DNA from: Clostridiaceae bacterium DTU079
GTDB taxonomy: Bacteria > Bacillota > Clostridia > Acetivibrionales > Acetivibrionaceae
Length of the DNA: 42,377 nucleotides
Assembly (NCBI GenBank): GCA_001512505.1
Contig: LFSC01000032.1
Span: forward strand, 1 to 42,377
Direction of reading: 5' to 3'
The notes beneath the pieces are model-generated. The model did no database searches, was not told the origin of the DNA, and saw only the letters and a program-made list of their open reading frames with translations. Shown here in pieces: positions 9,008 to 17,999 of the stretch; position 1 is the first letter of the stretch, and each line of letters starts with the position of its first letter. The translations under genes were made by a program, and so were the position numbers.

Positions 9008-10714
9008 ATGTTGAATGCAGCCGCCTTTTTGCTATCAGGTTCAGATCCTTCCGAATACAAGGAGTTTATTGACTTACTGAAGGACAATATAATTCAGGTT
9101 AACATTTATTCCGACAAGGATTCTTTTTTAAGCAGCATTAACGGATTTTCCTCACAAAACTCCAAAACATCTTCCGTCGCAGTTATATTTATCGAATATG
9201 ACTTATACCACGGTATTTCTTTTTGCATTAAAGGTTTGTTGGAAAAATCGGAATGTATTCTTGTTTTATTCAGTTCCAAAGACGTGGAGTTGGATGAAAA
9301 TCCGGACAATGTTTTTGAATATGTATATACAAAGCATTTTAACAGTGCTTTTTTCATAAATAAGCTAAAAAGAGAGATCGATAGCAAAAACGAAATTTCG
9401 TTTTTGAGGAATGAAGCCAGGGAATTTTATGAAATAGGTAAATCCCTTTCTTCCGAGAAAGATACGGTAAAGCTTCTTGATATGATAGTAACCAGCAGCA
9501 TGAAGCTTACTTCCTCCGATGCAGCAACAATTTATCTTGTAATCGACAAGGACTCCTACAACTGGACATCCATAAAAAACAACGATTACAGGTATAAAAG
9601 CTTAAAATTCGTTATTGCCAAAAACTCAAGTATGGATGTCAACCTTGAAACATTCATTTCTCCCATTACAAAAGAAAGCATCTTCGGTTACTCAGTTATT
9701 ACCGGTGAAACAGTAAGGATTGATGATGCCTACAGTCTTTCTCCCGATCTTGATTACCGCCATAACAACAGCTTCGACCTGCACACTGGATATGTGACAA
9801 AATCCATTCTTGCCACACCGATTAAAGACCATGAAGGCAACATTTTAGGTGTCATCCAGTTAATTAATAAAAAGAAATTCCCCGATGAAAAGATAGATTT
9901 TAAAAATAAGGATGCATTAAGCAGAATAATCACTTATGATTATAAAGACGAATTGATTATGAATTCTCTTGCGGGTCATGCAGCAGTTGCCCTGGAAAAC
10001 AATCTCCTGTACAGGGAGATGAAAAATCTTCTTGACGGCTATAAAAGGCAAAACACCGAGCTTGAGGCATTGAGCAAAAAAATTCTTATTGCCCATGAAG
10101 AGGAAAGGAAAAGAATTGCCCGGGAGATTCATGACGGCCCGGCTCAAAGTGTCGTAAACCTTTCCTTGAGAGTTGAACTTGCCAAAAAGCTCCTTCAAAA
10201 TTCCATGTACGAAAAATGTGTTGATGAACTTAATTCTCTCAATGAAGCAATCAAATCCACATCAACGGAAATACGGACTTTACTTTATGACCTGAAGCCT
10301 TCCTATCTCGATGTAGGAATTATAACCGCGCTCAAAAACAGATTCAGTTCCTTCGAAGAAAGCTCAGGAGTAAAGGTAGCCTTTAATTTTTCAGGTAATG
10401 AATCGAAAATTGAGTATTATTTAGCTTCGACTTTGTACAGAATGATACAGGAATCCTTATCCAATATATACAAGCATGCCAAAGCAAAAAACGTAACAGT
10501 TAATTTCTCGATAACCGATAATATGGTATATGTTACTATAACCGATGACGGTGTCGGTTTTGATGTAGAAGCACAATCCAAAAAGTCTCAGGACCTTAAA
10601 GGCGGCTTTGGTCTTGGAGGCTTGCAGGAGAGGGCGGAGCTTGTAAAGGGAAAAGTGAAAATTACGTCTGCACCCGGAAAAGGGACTTGTGTTTCCATAT
10701 GCATTCCTATTTAG
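9008..10714 (+). CDS. Soluble GAF-domain sensor histidine kinase (NarL/DesK type)
   Basis: 568 residues with no membrane segment. Residues 1-120 look like a degenerate receiver-type alpha/beta fold (alternating hydrophobic strands, e.g. VAVIFIEYD near 57-65) without an obvious full acidic pocket. A GAF domain spans about 151-335 (ATPIKDHEGNILGVIQLINK region). A HisKA_3 dimerisation helix follows with His375 in EERKRIAREIHDGPAQ, then a HATPase domain with N-box QESLSNIYKHA, DDGVGF and GGFGLGGLQER. This kinase class phosphorylates LuxR-type response regulators, but none is adjacent. It shares a divergent intergenic region with the cyclase gene, which suggests linked signalling (inference). RBS AAGGGG lies upstream of ATG 9008. 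Confidence 0.9.
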   Translation: MLNAAAFLLSGSDPSEYKEFIDLLKDNIIQVNIYSDKDSFLSSINGFSSQNSKTSSVAVIFIEYDLYHGISFCIKGLLEKSECILVLFSSKDVELDENPDNVFEYVYTKHFNSAFFINKLKREIDSKNEISFLRNEAREFYEIGKSLSSEKDTVKLLDMIVTSSMKLTSSDAATIYLVIDKDSYNWTSIKNNDYRYKSLKFVIAKNSSMDVNLETFISPITKESIFGYSVITGETVRIDDAYSLSPDLDYRHNNSFDLHTGYVTKSILATPIKDHEGNILGVIQLINKKKFPDEKIDFKNKDALSRIITYDYKDELIMNSLAGHAAVALENNLLYREMKNLLDGYKRQNTELEALSKKILIAHEEERKRIAREIHDGPAQSVVNLSLRVELAKKLLQNSMYEKCVDELNSLNEAIKSTSTEIRTLLYDLKPSYLDVGIITALKNRFSSFEESSGVKVAFNFSGNESKIEYYLASTLYRMIQESLSNIYKHAKAKNVTVNFSITDNMVYVTITDDGVGFDVEAQSKKSQDLKGGFGLGGLQERAELVKGKVKITSAPGKGTCVSICIPI

Positions 10715-10771
10715 TGCTGATTGGGGTCATTTAGTATTGTTAAGCATATAGCTCTAAAACCGGGCAAGCGC

Positions 10772-10818
10772 GAAGAGAAAATATTCCATACACTTAAGTT
10801 TATTCCATGTTTTCCTTC
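10772..10818. repeat. Family A remnant: palindromic arms without core
   Basis: A 47-bp near-palindrome centred on CTTAAG, running from GAAGAGAAAATATTCC to a TTTTCCTTC end. The left half matches the left outer arm of copy 1, including ATATTCC and CTTAAGTTT. The AGAGCCTGT-bounded core is missing. It lies in the convergent gap between the histidine kinase and the peptide-transporter operon, where it could also serve as a hairpin for 3' ends. The rest of the 258-bp gap shows nothing recognisable. Confidence 0.6.
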
Positions 10819-10972
10819 ACAATTACTCTCATTAGAAGCAAGTTTAAAACTTTCCCAAAATATAATTCCATACCTTCAAAGGTCGAATTTCCTCTCATTA
10901 TCAGCAAGTATAAACCCTTTCTCTGTATTTTAACGGATACATATTTCATTATGCTTATTAAAATCACTGGAA

Positions 10973-12682
10973 TTAGAATAAATGGCACGCTACGAAATGT
11001 TCTCCTTCAATATTAATCAATGCCGGGCTTTCCTGTCTGCATTTTTCAGCAGTTCTTTTACACAAAGCATGGTATTTGCAACCACAACTATTGCAAGCAC
11101 TATCATCTGTTTGGAACAGGCTTTCAGCAAAATAGTCCTCATCCTTTATGGAGGCATCAATAAGCATTTTAGTATACGGATGAACCGGGTTAAATACTAT
11201 TTCATCCCTGGTTCCGATTTCAACAATCCTTCCCTTATGCATTACAGCTATTCTATCGCTTATATTGCCAAGAATTCTGATGTTATGGGTTATGAAAATA
11301 TATGTAAGGTTAATCTCGTTTTTCAGCTTCATGAACAAATCCAACATATGCTTTTGCGATACTGTGTCAAGATAGGATGTGGGTTCATCACAAATAAGAA
11401 TTTTCGGATTGGTTATTAACGCTCTGGCTATGCCCACCCTTTGCCTCTGGCCTCCGCTTAACTGATGGGGAAACCTGTCCTTTATACTTTTGTCAAGTCC
11501 TACTCTTTTAAGGCATTCAATAACATCCTTCGTGCGTTCTTGCCGGCTTTTTCCGTACAATATATCGATTCCCTCGGCAACAATATCCTCTATCCTCATT
11601 TGAGGATTCATTGATGTTATGGAATCCTGAAATATCATTTGAACGATTTTGGAATAGTCTTTTATGGAAAATATATCCGTTCCCTCAAATAATACTTTCC
11701 CGGAGGTAGGTCTTTGTATTCTTGTTATTATCCGTGACAGCGTTGATTTTCCGCATCCGCTTTCTCCAAGAATGCCTAAAGTTTCTCCCTCATATACCGT
11801 TAAGGATACTCCGTCCAAAGCCCGGTTTATATTATTGCCGCTTTTAAAGTGCATTCTAAGGTCACGGATCTCCAATAGGGCTTTCCTTTTTACACCGGTT
11901 TCCTGGGCTCTTTCTGCAATACAGGCATTTAGTAATTGAGCCGTCTCATTTGTCCTGGGGTTTTTCAATACTTCTTGCACATCCCCTTCTTCAACTATTC
12001 TGCCTTTACTTATTACAGCAACCCTGTCCGCAATTTTAGCCGCCAGCTGCAAATCATGAGTAATGAAAATAACCGAAGTACCTTGAAGCCTTGCAAGATC
12101 CTTTATTAGCTTTATTATGGAATACTGAACAATTACATCAATGGAACTGGTGGGCTCATCTGCTATGATTAACTCAGGCTCACAGGAGGAGTTCATGGCA
12201 ATTACGCCCCTTTGGGCCATTCCTCCGCTTAACTGATGGGGATAGCTTTTCATGTATTGTAGGGGATCATTTATATTCAGCTTCCGTAAAAAATCCTCCA
12301 TTAATTGGGCTGCTTTTCTTTTATTAATTTTTTTGTGCTTGTTTAAAGGCTCGGTAAGCTGGCTTGCCATTTTTATAACAGGATTGAGATATGAAAGGGG
12401 TTCTTGGAATACCATTCCAATTTTTGCTCCCCGTATTTTAGTCAGTTCCTTTTCCGGCAGTGAATTTATGTCCCGGTCATCAAAAAAAATTTTCCCTTTT
12501 ATATCAAAAACATCCGGGCTGTTAAGTCCAAGTACGGACCGGGCAAGCATGCTTTTACCGCTTCCCGATTCCCCCACGACGGCAAGAATTTCTCCTTTTG
12601 AAACGCTCATATTAATATTGTCCAGTATCTTTTTCCCTTTAAAAGACAAGGAAAAATCCTTTATCCTAAGAATAGTATCCAT
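10973..12682 (-). CDS. Fused oligopeptide ABC transporter ATPase (OppD-OppF in one chain)
   Basis: 569 residues from the ATG at 12682, chosen over a GTG 12 bases upstream because AGGTGG is correctly spaced for it. Two complete ATPase halves are visible: the first with Walker A GESGSGKS and signature QLSGGMAQR, the second with Walker A GESGCGKS and signature QLSGGQRQR. Each has its own Walker B (IIADEPTS; ILICDEPTS). Most Opp/Dpp systems encode these as two proteins; the fusion resembles YejF/GsiA. A Cys-rich C-terminal tail (CNSCGCKYHALC and a final C) is typical of the OppF oligopeptide family and can bind Fe-S or zinc. It is the last gene of the operon and powers the permeases encoded just upstream. 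Confidence 0.92.
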   Translation of the reverse strand: MDTILRIKDFSLSFKGKKILDNINMSVSKGEILAVVGESGSGKSMLARSVLGLNSPDVFDIKGKIFFDDRDINSLPEKELTKIRGAKIGMVFQEPLSYLNPVIKMASQLTEPLNKHKKINKRKAAQLMEDFLRKLNINDPLQYMKSYPHQLSGGMAQRGVIAMNSSCEPELIIADEPTSSIDVIVQYSIIKLIKDLARLQGTSVIFITHDLQLAAKIADRVAVISKGRIVEEGDVQEVLKNPRTNETAQLLNACIAERAQETGVKRKALLEIRDLRMHFKSGNNINRALDGVSLTVYEGETLGILGESGCGKSTLSRIITRIQRPTSGKVLFEGTDIFSIKDYSKIVQMIFQDSITSMNPQMRIEDIVAEGIDILYGKSRQERTKDVIECLKRVGLDKSIKDRFPHQLSGGQRQRVGIARALITNPKILICDEPTSYLDTVSQKHMLDLFMKLKNEINLTYIFITHNIRILGNISDRIAVMHKGRIVEIGTRDEIVFNPVHPYTKMLIDASIKDEDYFAESLFQTDDSACNSCGCKYHALCKRTAEKCRQESPALINIEGEHFVACHLF

Positions 12683-12703
12683 GCTCGAGACCACCTTTAT
12701 TGA

Positions 12704-13549
12704 CTAGTGCTTTGAATCCAGGGCCTTCTTAAATTCATCTCCCAATATGTTCAGGCTGATCATGGTAATGGCAATGAAAAACAACGGCAGAAATATGACC
12801 CAGGGGTGATAGGTGATATTTGAATATTTAAACCCCTCATTGACCAGCGTTCCCCAGCTTGCATCGGGAGGCTTTATTCCCAGGCCGAGAAAGCTTAACG
12901 TACTTTCGGCAAAAACAGCCGAGGGTACATTAAGCATCAAACTGACAAGAATTTGGCCACGGCAATTGGGGAGTATGTGCTTAAACATTATATACCATCT
13001 GCCCGCACCGAACGCCTTTGCCGCCCTCACAAAGTCCATTTCCTTTAACATAAGGGTCTGGCCCCTCACAACCCGGGCTGTTGACGTCCACCCGGTCACT
13101 GAAAGAGCCAGAATTACCGAAAAGCAACTGTTCCCCATCGCCATAGTGATAAGCACAACCAAAATAAGATCCGGAATGGAATACAAAGCATCTGCCAGTC
13201 TCATCATTACCTCGTCTACCGTCCCGCCAAAAAGCCCCGACATTCCCCCATATAAGGTACCGATAACCATCTGTATTATCGCTGCCAGGATACCTATGGC
13301 AAGAGATATTCGTGCCCCCTGCCATACCCTTACAAACAAATCTCTTCCGAACTCATCGGTGCCGAACCAGTGTCCTTTTGACATGGGCTTAAGAAATATG
13401 CTGTCTGTATCATGGCTGTAGCCGTCAAAGGGGGAAAATGCCGGTGCCGCTATTGCCATCACTGCGATAACAATAAGAATAACAGCACCGGCCCATGCTA
13501 ATTTGCTTTTTAATACGGTCCGGACAGTGGTCTTTATGGAAAAAAGCAT
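12704..13549 (-). CDS. Oligopeptide ABC transporter permease, OppC/DppC type
   Basis: 281 residues with an N-terminal membrane helix (about 17-37), the OppC_N-type sequence HWFGTDEFGRDLFVR, five further hydrophobic helices, and the EAA loop contacting the ATPase (RAAKAFGAGRWYIMFKHILP). It forms the inner-membrane channel with the OppB-type subunit. The start has GGGAG nine bases upstream. It lies 36 bp after the OppB gene and 21 bp before the ATPase gene, in one operon. Confidence 0.93.
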   Translation of the reverse strand: MLFSIKTTVRTVLKSKLAWAGAVILIVIAVMAIAAPAFSPFDGYSHDTDSIFLKPMSKGHWFGTDEFGRDLFVRVWQGARISLAIGILAAIIQMVIGTLYGGMSGLFGGTVDEVMMRLADALYSIPDLILVVLITMAMGNSCFSVILALSVTGWTSTARVVRGQTLMLKEMDFVRAAKAFGAGRWYIMFKHILPNCRGQILVSLMLNVPSAVFAESTLSFLGLGIKPPDASWGTLVNEGFKYSNITYHPWVIFLPLFFIAITMISLNILGDEFKKALDSKH

Positions 13550-13585
13550 ATTCTTTACTCCCGTGCTTTTTTATTCTCGGACAAA

Positions 13586-14566
13586 TCAAGCTCCAAGCCT
13601 GTCTTTCGGCTCAATACGCACCCTGGGGTCCACAATTGCGTAAAGTATATCGGTTAGTGTGTTTATCAGAACCACAATAAACACACTAAATACTGAAAGT
13701 CCCAAAACCATTGTATAATCCTTGTCCTGCACACTGGATACAAAATAGCGTCCCAATCCCGGAATGGAAAAAATGTTTTCAATCACAAAAGATCCCATAA
13801 TTATTGACGAAACCAATGGGCCGGATATCGAAAGCAGCGGAAGCAGTGCATTTTTTAATGCGTGTCTAAACACAACTTCCCTCTTGTTCAGCCCCTTAGC
13901 CCGGGACATAACTATGTAATCCTGATTCATGACATCCTTCAAGCTCGACCTGAGCATCTTGGCCACTATCCCCATTACTCCGGCCGCAAGGGCTATTGTA
14001 GGAACAACGGTGGAACGAAAGCCCTCCCAACCTGTATTGGGAAAAATATTGAATCTGACTTTCGTAATATTATAGATTAAAACAGACAGCCTATAACACA
14101 GAAGATACTGTAGCAGGGTTCCGACAACAAATCCGGGTAATGAAACAGATATCATTGTTATTGCTGAAATAATATGATCCTGTGCTTTATTTGTGAAAAG
14201 TGCAGATATCAATCCCAAAAGAAGGCCAACAAAGGCTGCCAGCAAAACAGCCCTTATACCTAAATCCAGTGATACCGGGAATGCTCTTTTTATGATAGAG
14301 GATACACTGCGGTTTTTATAAATCATGGAGATACCAAGATCACCTTTTACGAGGTTTTGCATATAACGAAGATATTGCTCATGAAAAGGCTTGTCAAGGC
14401 CATATTTAGTGTTGAGATTGCTAAGTATTTGAGGATGAACCATTTTGTCGGAATTAAACGGGCTTCCCGGCAAACACCTTATAAAGATAAAGGTTAAGGT
14501 TACTACCAGCCACATGGTTATTAAAAAGGACGCCAATCTTTTTAGCAAAAACCGTACAAACTCCAA
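13586..14566 (-). CDS. Oligopeptide ABC transporter permease, OppB/DppB type
   Basis: 326 residues. The start is TTG at 14566, supported by AAGGGGATG upstream. The N-terminal segment RFLLKRLASFLITMWLVVTL and the following CLPGSPF motif are standard for OppB/DppB/NikB. The YGLDKPFHEQYLRY segment and the EAA loop (SRAKGLNKREVVFRHALKNA) are intact. Six transmembrane helices are expected. It pairs with the OppC-type permease encoded downstream. Confidence 0.93.
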   Translation of the reverse strand: MEFVRFLLKRLASFLITMWLVVTLTFIFIRCLPGSPFNSDKMVHPQILSNLNTKYGLDKPFHEQYLRYMQNLVKGDLGISMIYKNRSVSSIIKRAFPVSLDLGIRAVLLAAFVGLLLGLISALFTNKAQDHIISAITMISVSLPGFVVGTLLQYLLCYRLSVLIYNITKVRFNIFPNTGWEGFRSTVVPTIALAAGVMGIVAKMLRSSLKDVMNQDYIVMSRAKGLNKREVVFRHALKNALLPLLSISGPLVSSIIMGSFVIENIFSIPGLGRYFVSSVQDKDYTMVLGLSVFSVFIVVLINTLTDILYAIVDPRVRIEPKDRLGA

Positions 14567-14645
14567 TTTTTCATCCCCTTTTTAAGGACAGTGTCAGCTA
14601 TCCGTTTCATGCTAAATAGCAACCTTTTACACCCTTATTCCAAAT

Positions 14646-16280
14646 CTATTCAACATAGGTCCAGTACATATCAATATCCTGAATGGCGCTGCTTCCTCTG
14701 ACCAGCCCTTTAACCCTGTTGTTTACCGCATAGCTGTTGGCAATGAAATAAAGAGGGCACACAGCCATATCGTCCATTGCAATTTGTTCTGCCTTTATCA
14801 GCAGTTCCATCCTTGACTTATCATCGATTTCCCGGATAGCCCTGTCCAAAAGCTCCTCAAACTGATTATTGCTGTAAAACGCCACATTATAAAAGCTTTT
14901 TGACGAGAAAACATCCAGATAAGCCAATGGATCATTATAGTCTGCCGACCACGTGAGAAGTGCCATCTGATAATCTTTTGACATCATTTTTTCCGCCATT
15001 GCGTCAAAGGACATTACCTGAAGCTCTACATCTACATCCAAACTCTTTTTCCACATGTCCTTTAGAACCTGGGCATCCCTTTTGGATAACTCCGTGTCAT
15101 TAACCAAAAAAACTATTTTAGGCATTTCAGATATGCCTAACTCATCCAAACCTTTCTCAAGGAGCTTTCTTGCCGTGTCTATATCATTGTCCTTAAACAG
15201 GTCTCCCGCCTGTTGTCTGAACTTTCCGTTATAACCTGCCACAATCGGACTGACAAAGCCATAAGCTTCCTTTGAACCGTCATTTAATATTTTTTCCACA
15301 AGGGTTTTCCGGTCAAGAGCATAAGAAAGGGCCTTCCTTATATTTACATTACATAAAACCGGATCCTCATTGTTCAAGGTTACATATTCAACTATTCCCG
15401 AGTTGTAGGCTTCCACCCGGCAATTGCTGTTTTCCAACTCAGCCGCCAACATCCGGTCGGTTATTTCTATCATGTCGATTTCTCCTGACTTAAAGGAGTT
15501 GATGGCAGCAGTATTATCCCTTATCATTTTAAAATCTATTTTTTCAAGATTAATTACGTCCGCATTCCAGTATGTGTCATTCTTCACCAAAACAATGTTT
15601 TCATCATGATTCCATTCCTGGACCGTAAAAGGACCGTTACCCAATATCGCTTCGGCTTCTGTTCCATAATTTGAAATGTCACCGGAAATCTGTTTGTCAT
15701 AAAATTCCTTGTTAACCGGCATATACACACTGTTGCACACAAGATCCAAAAAGTATGGTGTCGGCTGCACAAGAGTTACCCTCAAAGTCCTGTCATCCAC
15801 CACATCAACAGCTACATCCTCGGCCTTACCTTCACCATATGCGTATGCTTCGGCACCCTTTATGCAGAAGAAGAGATTTGCCATAAAAGCGGGCTCATGA
15901 TATTGAGGTTCGGGATCAAGGGCACGCATCCAGGCATCTTTGAAGTCTTTTGCAGTAACAGGAGTACCATTACTCCATTTAGCATCCTTTCTGATATAAA
16001 AAGTATAGGTCAGCTTGTCCTCACTTATTTCCCAGCGCTCCGCAGCACCGGGAACCGGCAAGCCCTCTTTATCCTTCCTGCATAACCCTTCAAAAACGGC
16101 ATTAATGACCCTCATCGGAACAACGTCATAAACCAATTGGGGATCAAGGGTTGGCGGCTCATCCCCAAGGTTTATGCAAACCTCATTAAAACCCGCCTCA
16201 ACATCGCTACACGCGGGCAATACCAGAGTAATGCACACAAAAACAGCCAATAGTAAAGCATGGTAACTTTTGAGCTTCAT
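14646..16280 (-). CDS. Oligopeptide ABC transporter substrate-binding lipoprotein, OppA/DppA type
   Basis: 544 residues. The signal peptide ends in a lipobox (LPAC, Cys24 as the lipidated residue). The SBP_bac_5 domain shows the family hallmarks: LGDEPPTLDPQLVYD near the N-terminus, YTFYIRKDAKWSNGTPVTA, and LNNEDPVLCNVNIRKALSYA. It captures peptides outside the membrane and is the first gene of an importer operon (A-B-C-DF). AAGGAGG lies nine bases before ATG. The substrate (nutrient or signalling peptide) cannot be read from the sequence. The 79-bp spacing to OppB shows no strong hairpin. Confidence 0.93.
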   Translation of the reverse strand: MKLKSYHALLLAVFVCITLVLPACSDVEAGFNEVCINLGDEPPTLDPQLVYDVVPMRVINAVFEGLCRKDKEGLPVPGAAERWEISEDKLTYTFYIRKDAKWSNGTPVTAKDFKDAWMRALDPEPQYHEPAFMANLFFCIKGAEAYAYGEGKAEDVAVDVVDDRTLRVTLVQPTPYFLDLVCNSVYMPVNKEFYDKQISGDISNYGTEAEAILGNGPFTVQEWNHDENIVLVKNDTYWNADVINLEKIDFKMIRDNTAAINSFKSGEIDMIEITDRMLAAELENSNCRVEAYNSGIVEYVTLNNEDPVLCNVNIRKALSYALDRKTLVEKILNDGSKEAYGFVSPIVAGYNGKFRQQAGDLFKDNDIDTARKLLEKGLDELGISEMPKIVFLVNDTELSKRDAQVLKDMWKKSLDVDVELQVMSFDAMAEKMMSKDYQMALLTWSADYNDPLAYLDVFSSKSFYNVAFYSNNQFEELLDRAIREIDDKSRMELLIKAEQIAMDDMAVCPLYFIANSYAVNNRVKGLVRGSSAIQDIDMYWTYVE

Positions 16281-16397
16281 GAGCTTTTACCTCCTTGTAA
16301 ATAGATTGAATCCCTTCGATATTTGATTTTGATTTGATTTCGCTTTGAGAGAAATTATTTTAAAAAGCCTTTAATTAGCCATGGAATCCTTGGTAGT

Positions 16398-17330
16398 TTA
16401 ATTTTTTCTCCTGTCCTTTACATATGTGCTTCCCGGCATGGTTTTTGCCTTCTTTTTCAACTCAGCTGCTATCTCGGAAATTTGAATATGACTTATAAGC
16501 TCCCTTATTTCGTTGGACACAATAGCAAGGGATATGGATATTAAAGGAAATTTCATGATCTGACCCTGCCGGTTACTGGTCACTATATATCCTCTTTGCA
16601 AGTCTTCATCACAGTATAGGCTTTTTATCTTATTGTCAAAGTCGTTAATTATCCCCTGACATATTGCTTCTGCTTTGTCGGGAGTTGATACAATTATAAA
16701 GTCATCTCCGCCTATATGACCTATGAAGTCTTCCGAATTTCCGAAGTTATGTACATTATCAATAATTATATCGGCAGTCAGCTTGATAGCCCTATCACCG
16801 CTGGCAAAACCATACACATCATTATAAGCCTTGAAATTGTCTAGATCCGCATAAATAACCGCAAAGAGCTGTCTGGTAGCAATTCTTTGATTTATTTCGG
16901 CCTGTATTTCAATATTCCCTCTCAATCCGGTAAGGGGATTTGCCCACCGATTCCTATCAATGCGTTTTAATGTGTTGCGAACTCTGCTAACCAGCTCTCT
17001 GCTGTTAAACGGCTTTATTATGTAATCATCGGCCCCAAGCTCAAGCCCGGTCAGCTTATCATCCTCATTTTCCTGTGCTGTCAGCATGATAATGGGCATC
17101 AGGTTGTTACTTTCGTCTTCCCTCAGAATTCTGCAAACTTCGAAGCCATCCATACCCGGCATAACAACATCAAGTATTACAAGGTCGGGCTTTTCCGTTC
17201 TGACCTTTTGCAAACCTGTGGGACCGTCTGATGCAACTACAACATCATAGTCAGCACCTGTAAGGATGTCTGAAATTAATTTTGTCATGAATTCCGTATC
17301 ATCGATTATTAAAATCTTTTTCTTAAACAT
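16398..17330 (-). CDS. Response regulator with GGDEF domain (putative diguanylate cyclase)
   Basis: 310 residues. The receiver domain (4-125) has Asp10/Asp11, phospho-acceptor Asp54 (VILDVVMPGMDG), and Lys106 in IIKPF. A GGDEF domain follows (about 130-300) with NPLTGLRGN, YADLDNFKAYND, and the active-site motif as GGDDF (207-211). Asp at the third and fourth motif positions is compatible with c-di-GMP synthesis, but the RxxD inhibitory site is degenerate (NSED before the motif). AGGAG lies ten bases before ATG. It is transcribed alone, 117 bp upstream of the peptide-transporter operon and in the same direction. A role as PleD-like output protein is likely; no histidine kinase is adjacent on this strand. 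Confidence 0.88.
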   Translation of the reverse strand: MFKKKILIIDDTEFMTKLISDILTGADYDVVVASDGPTGLQKVRTEKPDLVILDVVMPGMDGFEVCRILREDESNNLMPIIMLTAQENEDDKLTGLELGADDYIIKPFNSRELVSRVRNTLKRIDRNRWANPLTGLRGNIEIQAEINQRIATRQLFAVIYADLDNFKAYNDVYGFASGDRAIKLTADIIIDNVHNFGNSEDFIGHIGGDDFIIVSTPDKAEAICQGIINDFDNKIKSLYCDEDLQRGYIVTSNRQGQIMKFPLISISLAIVSNEIRELISHIQISEIAAELKKKAKTMPGSTYVKDRRKN

Positions 17331-17588
17331 TTATTATGAACTCCTATTGAAGATATAATTATAATACCTATCAAATATATCGGAACAACAAGAATAAATT
17401 TTAATATTGTTATTAAATTATATATTAAAAAAAAGTATTTGAAAAGTTAACTAATGAAAAATAAATATCGATTTCCGAGCCTCTAAAGCTTTAAAATGCA
17501 TTGGATAAAGTTTTTCTTTACCGTTTTTCTCTACTATAATAATATGCATCCGAAGGTTATAAAGGAACCTATAAGATTTATGTTTTTG

Positions 17589-17597
17589 TGGTATAAT
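17589..17597 (+). promoter_or_regulatory. Extended -10 promoter of the small Cys-rich gene
   Basis: TG-G-TATAAT at 17589-17597 is a consensus extended -10. No good -35 is present, as often tolerated with TGn. The start would be near 17604, leaving a leader of about 16 nt that contains the AAAGGAG site. Confidence 0.5.
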
Positions 17598-17619
17598 TAC
17601 TACTAAAGGAGTGATTTAA

Positions 17620-17841
17620 TTGGCAGAATTTTGTAACTGTGGTTCATTGATGATAAACGGTTCCTGCACAAATAAAAATTGCAACAACCGAGTATCAGCA
17701 AAGCATGCCTCTTCAGCAAAGCGAGTAGAAAAGGAAAAGGCTTCGGAAAAGAAAAGCCCCTCAAGCACTCGTACTCGAAGGGCATCAAAATGTATTACTT
17801 ATAATCTGAAGGATTTGGCTGAAAAGGTAGAGAATATTTGA
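17620..17841 (+). CDS. Small Cys-rich (zinc-binding?) basic protein, unknown function
   Basis: 73 residues with a TTG start at 17620, supported by AAAGGAG at correct spacing and an extended -10 promoter. The N-terminus has four cysteines (C5, C7, C16, C21) in a pattern that could bind one zinc ion. A Lys/Ser/Arg-rich low-complexity middle (about 28-58) follows, then a short helical tail (TYNLKDLAEKVENI). The basic linker suggests nucleic-acid contact, but no family is recognised. It stands alone between oppositely oriented genes. Confidence 0.65.
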   Translation: MAEFCNCGSLMINGSCTNKNCNNRVSAKHASSAKRVEKEKASEKKSPSSTRTRRASKCITYNLKDLAEKVENI

Positions 17842-17864
17842 TTTAACTTCTCTAAATTGTGTAC

Positions 17865-17904
17865 AGCAGGACAAGGAAAACATTCAAAATTTCCGTGTCC
17901 TGCT
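17865..17904. other. Long hairpin after the small Cys-rich gene
   Basis: AGCAGGACA (17865-17873) pairs with TGTCCTGCT (17896-17904). After one mismatch the stem continues with GGAAA/TTTCC, giving a 15-bp stem with a loop of about 10 nt. No U-run follows on either strand, so it is not a standard intrinsic terminator. It sits between the convergent 3' ends of the Cys-rich and anti-sigma genes. Confidence 0.55.
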
Positions 17905-17999
17905 AAAAATCCTACGATTCAGACGCTATCCCATCGTTTTCGCTAAAAAATCTTCGGTTTCTGATGCTGTACTGCCAACCGAGATAAGAATACTTCTCC

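Noticed and set aside
12813-13421. 202-residue plus-strand open frame inside the OppC-type gene
   Set aside because: Antisense to a conserved permease, with composition typical of a shadow frame.
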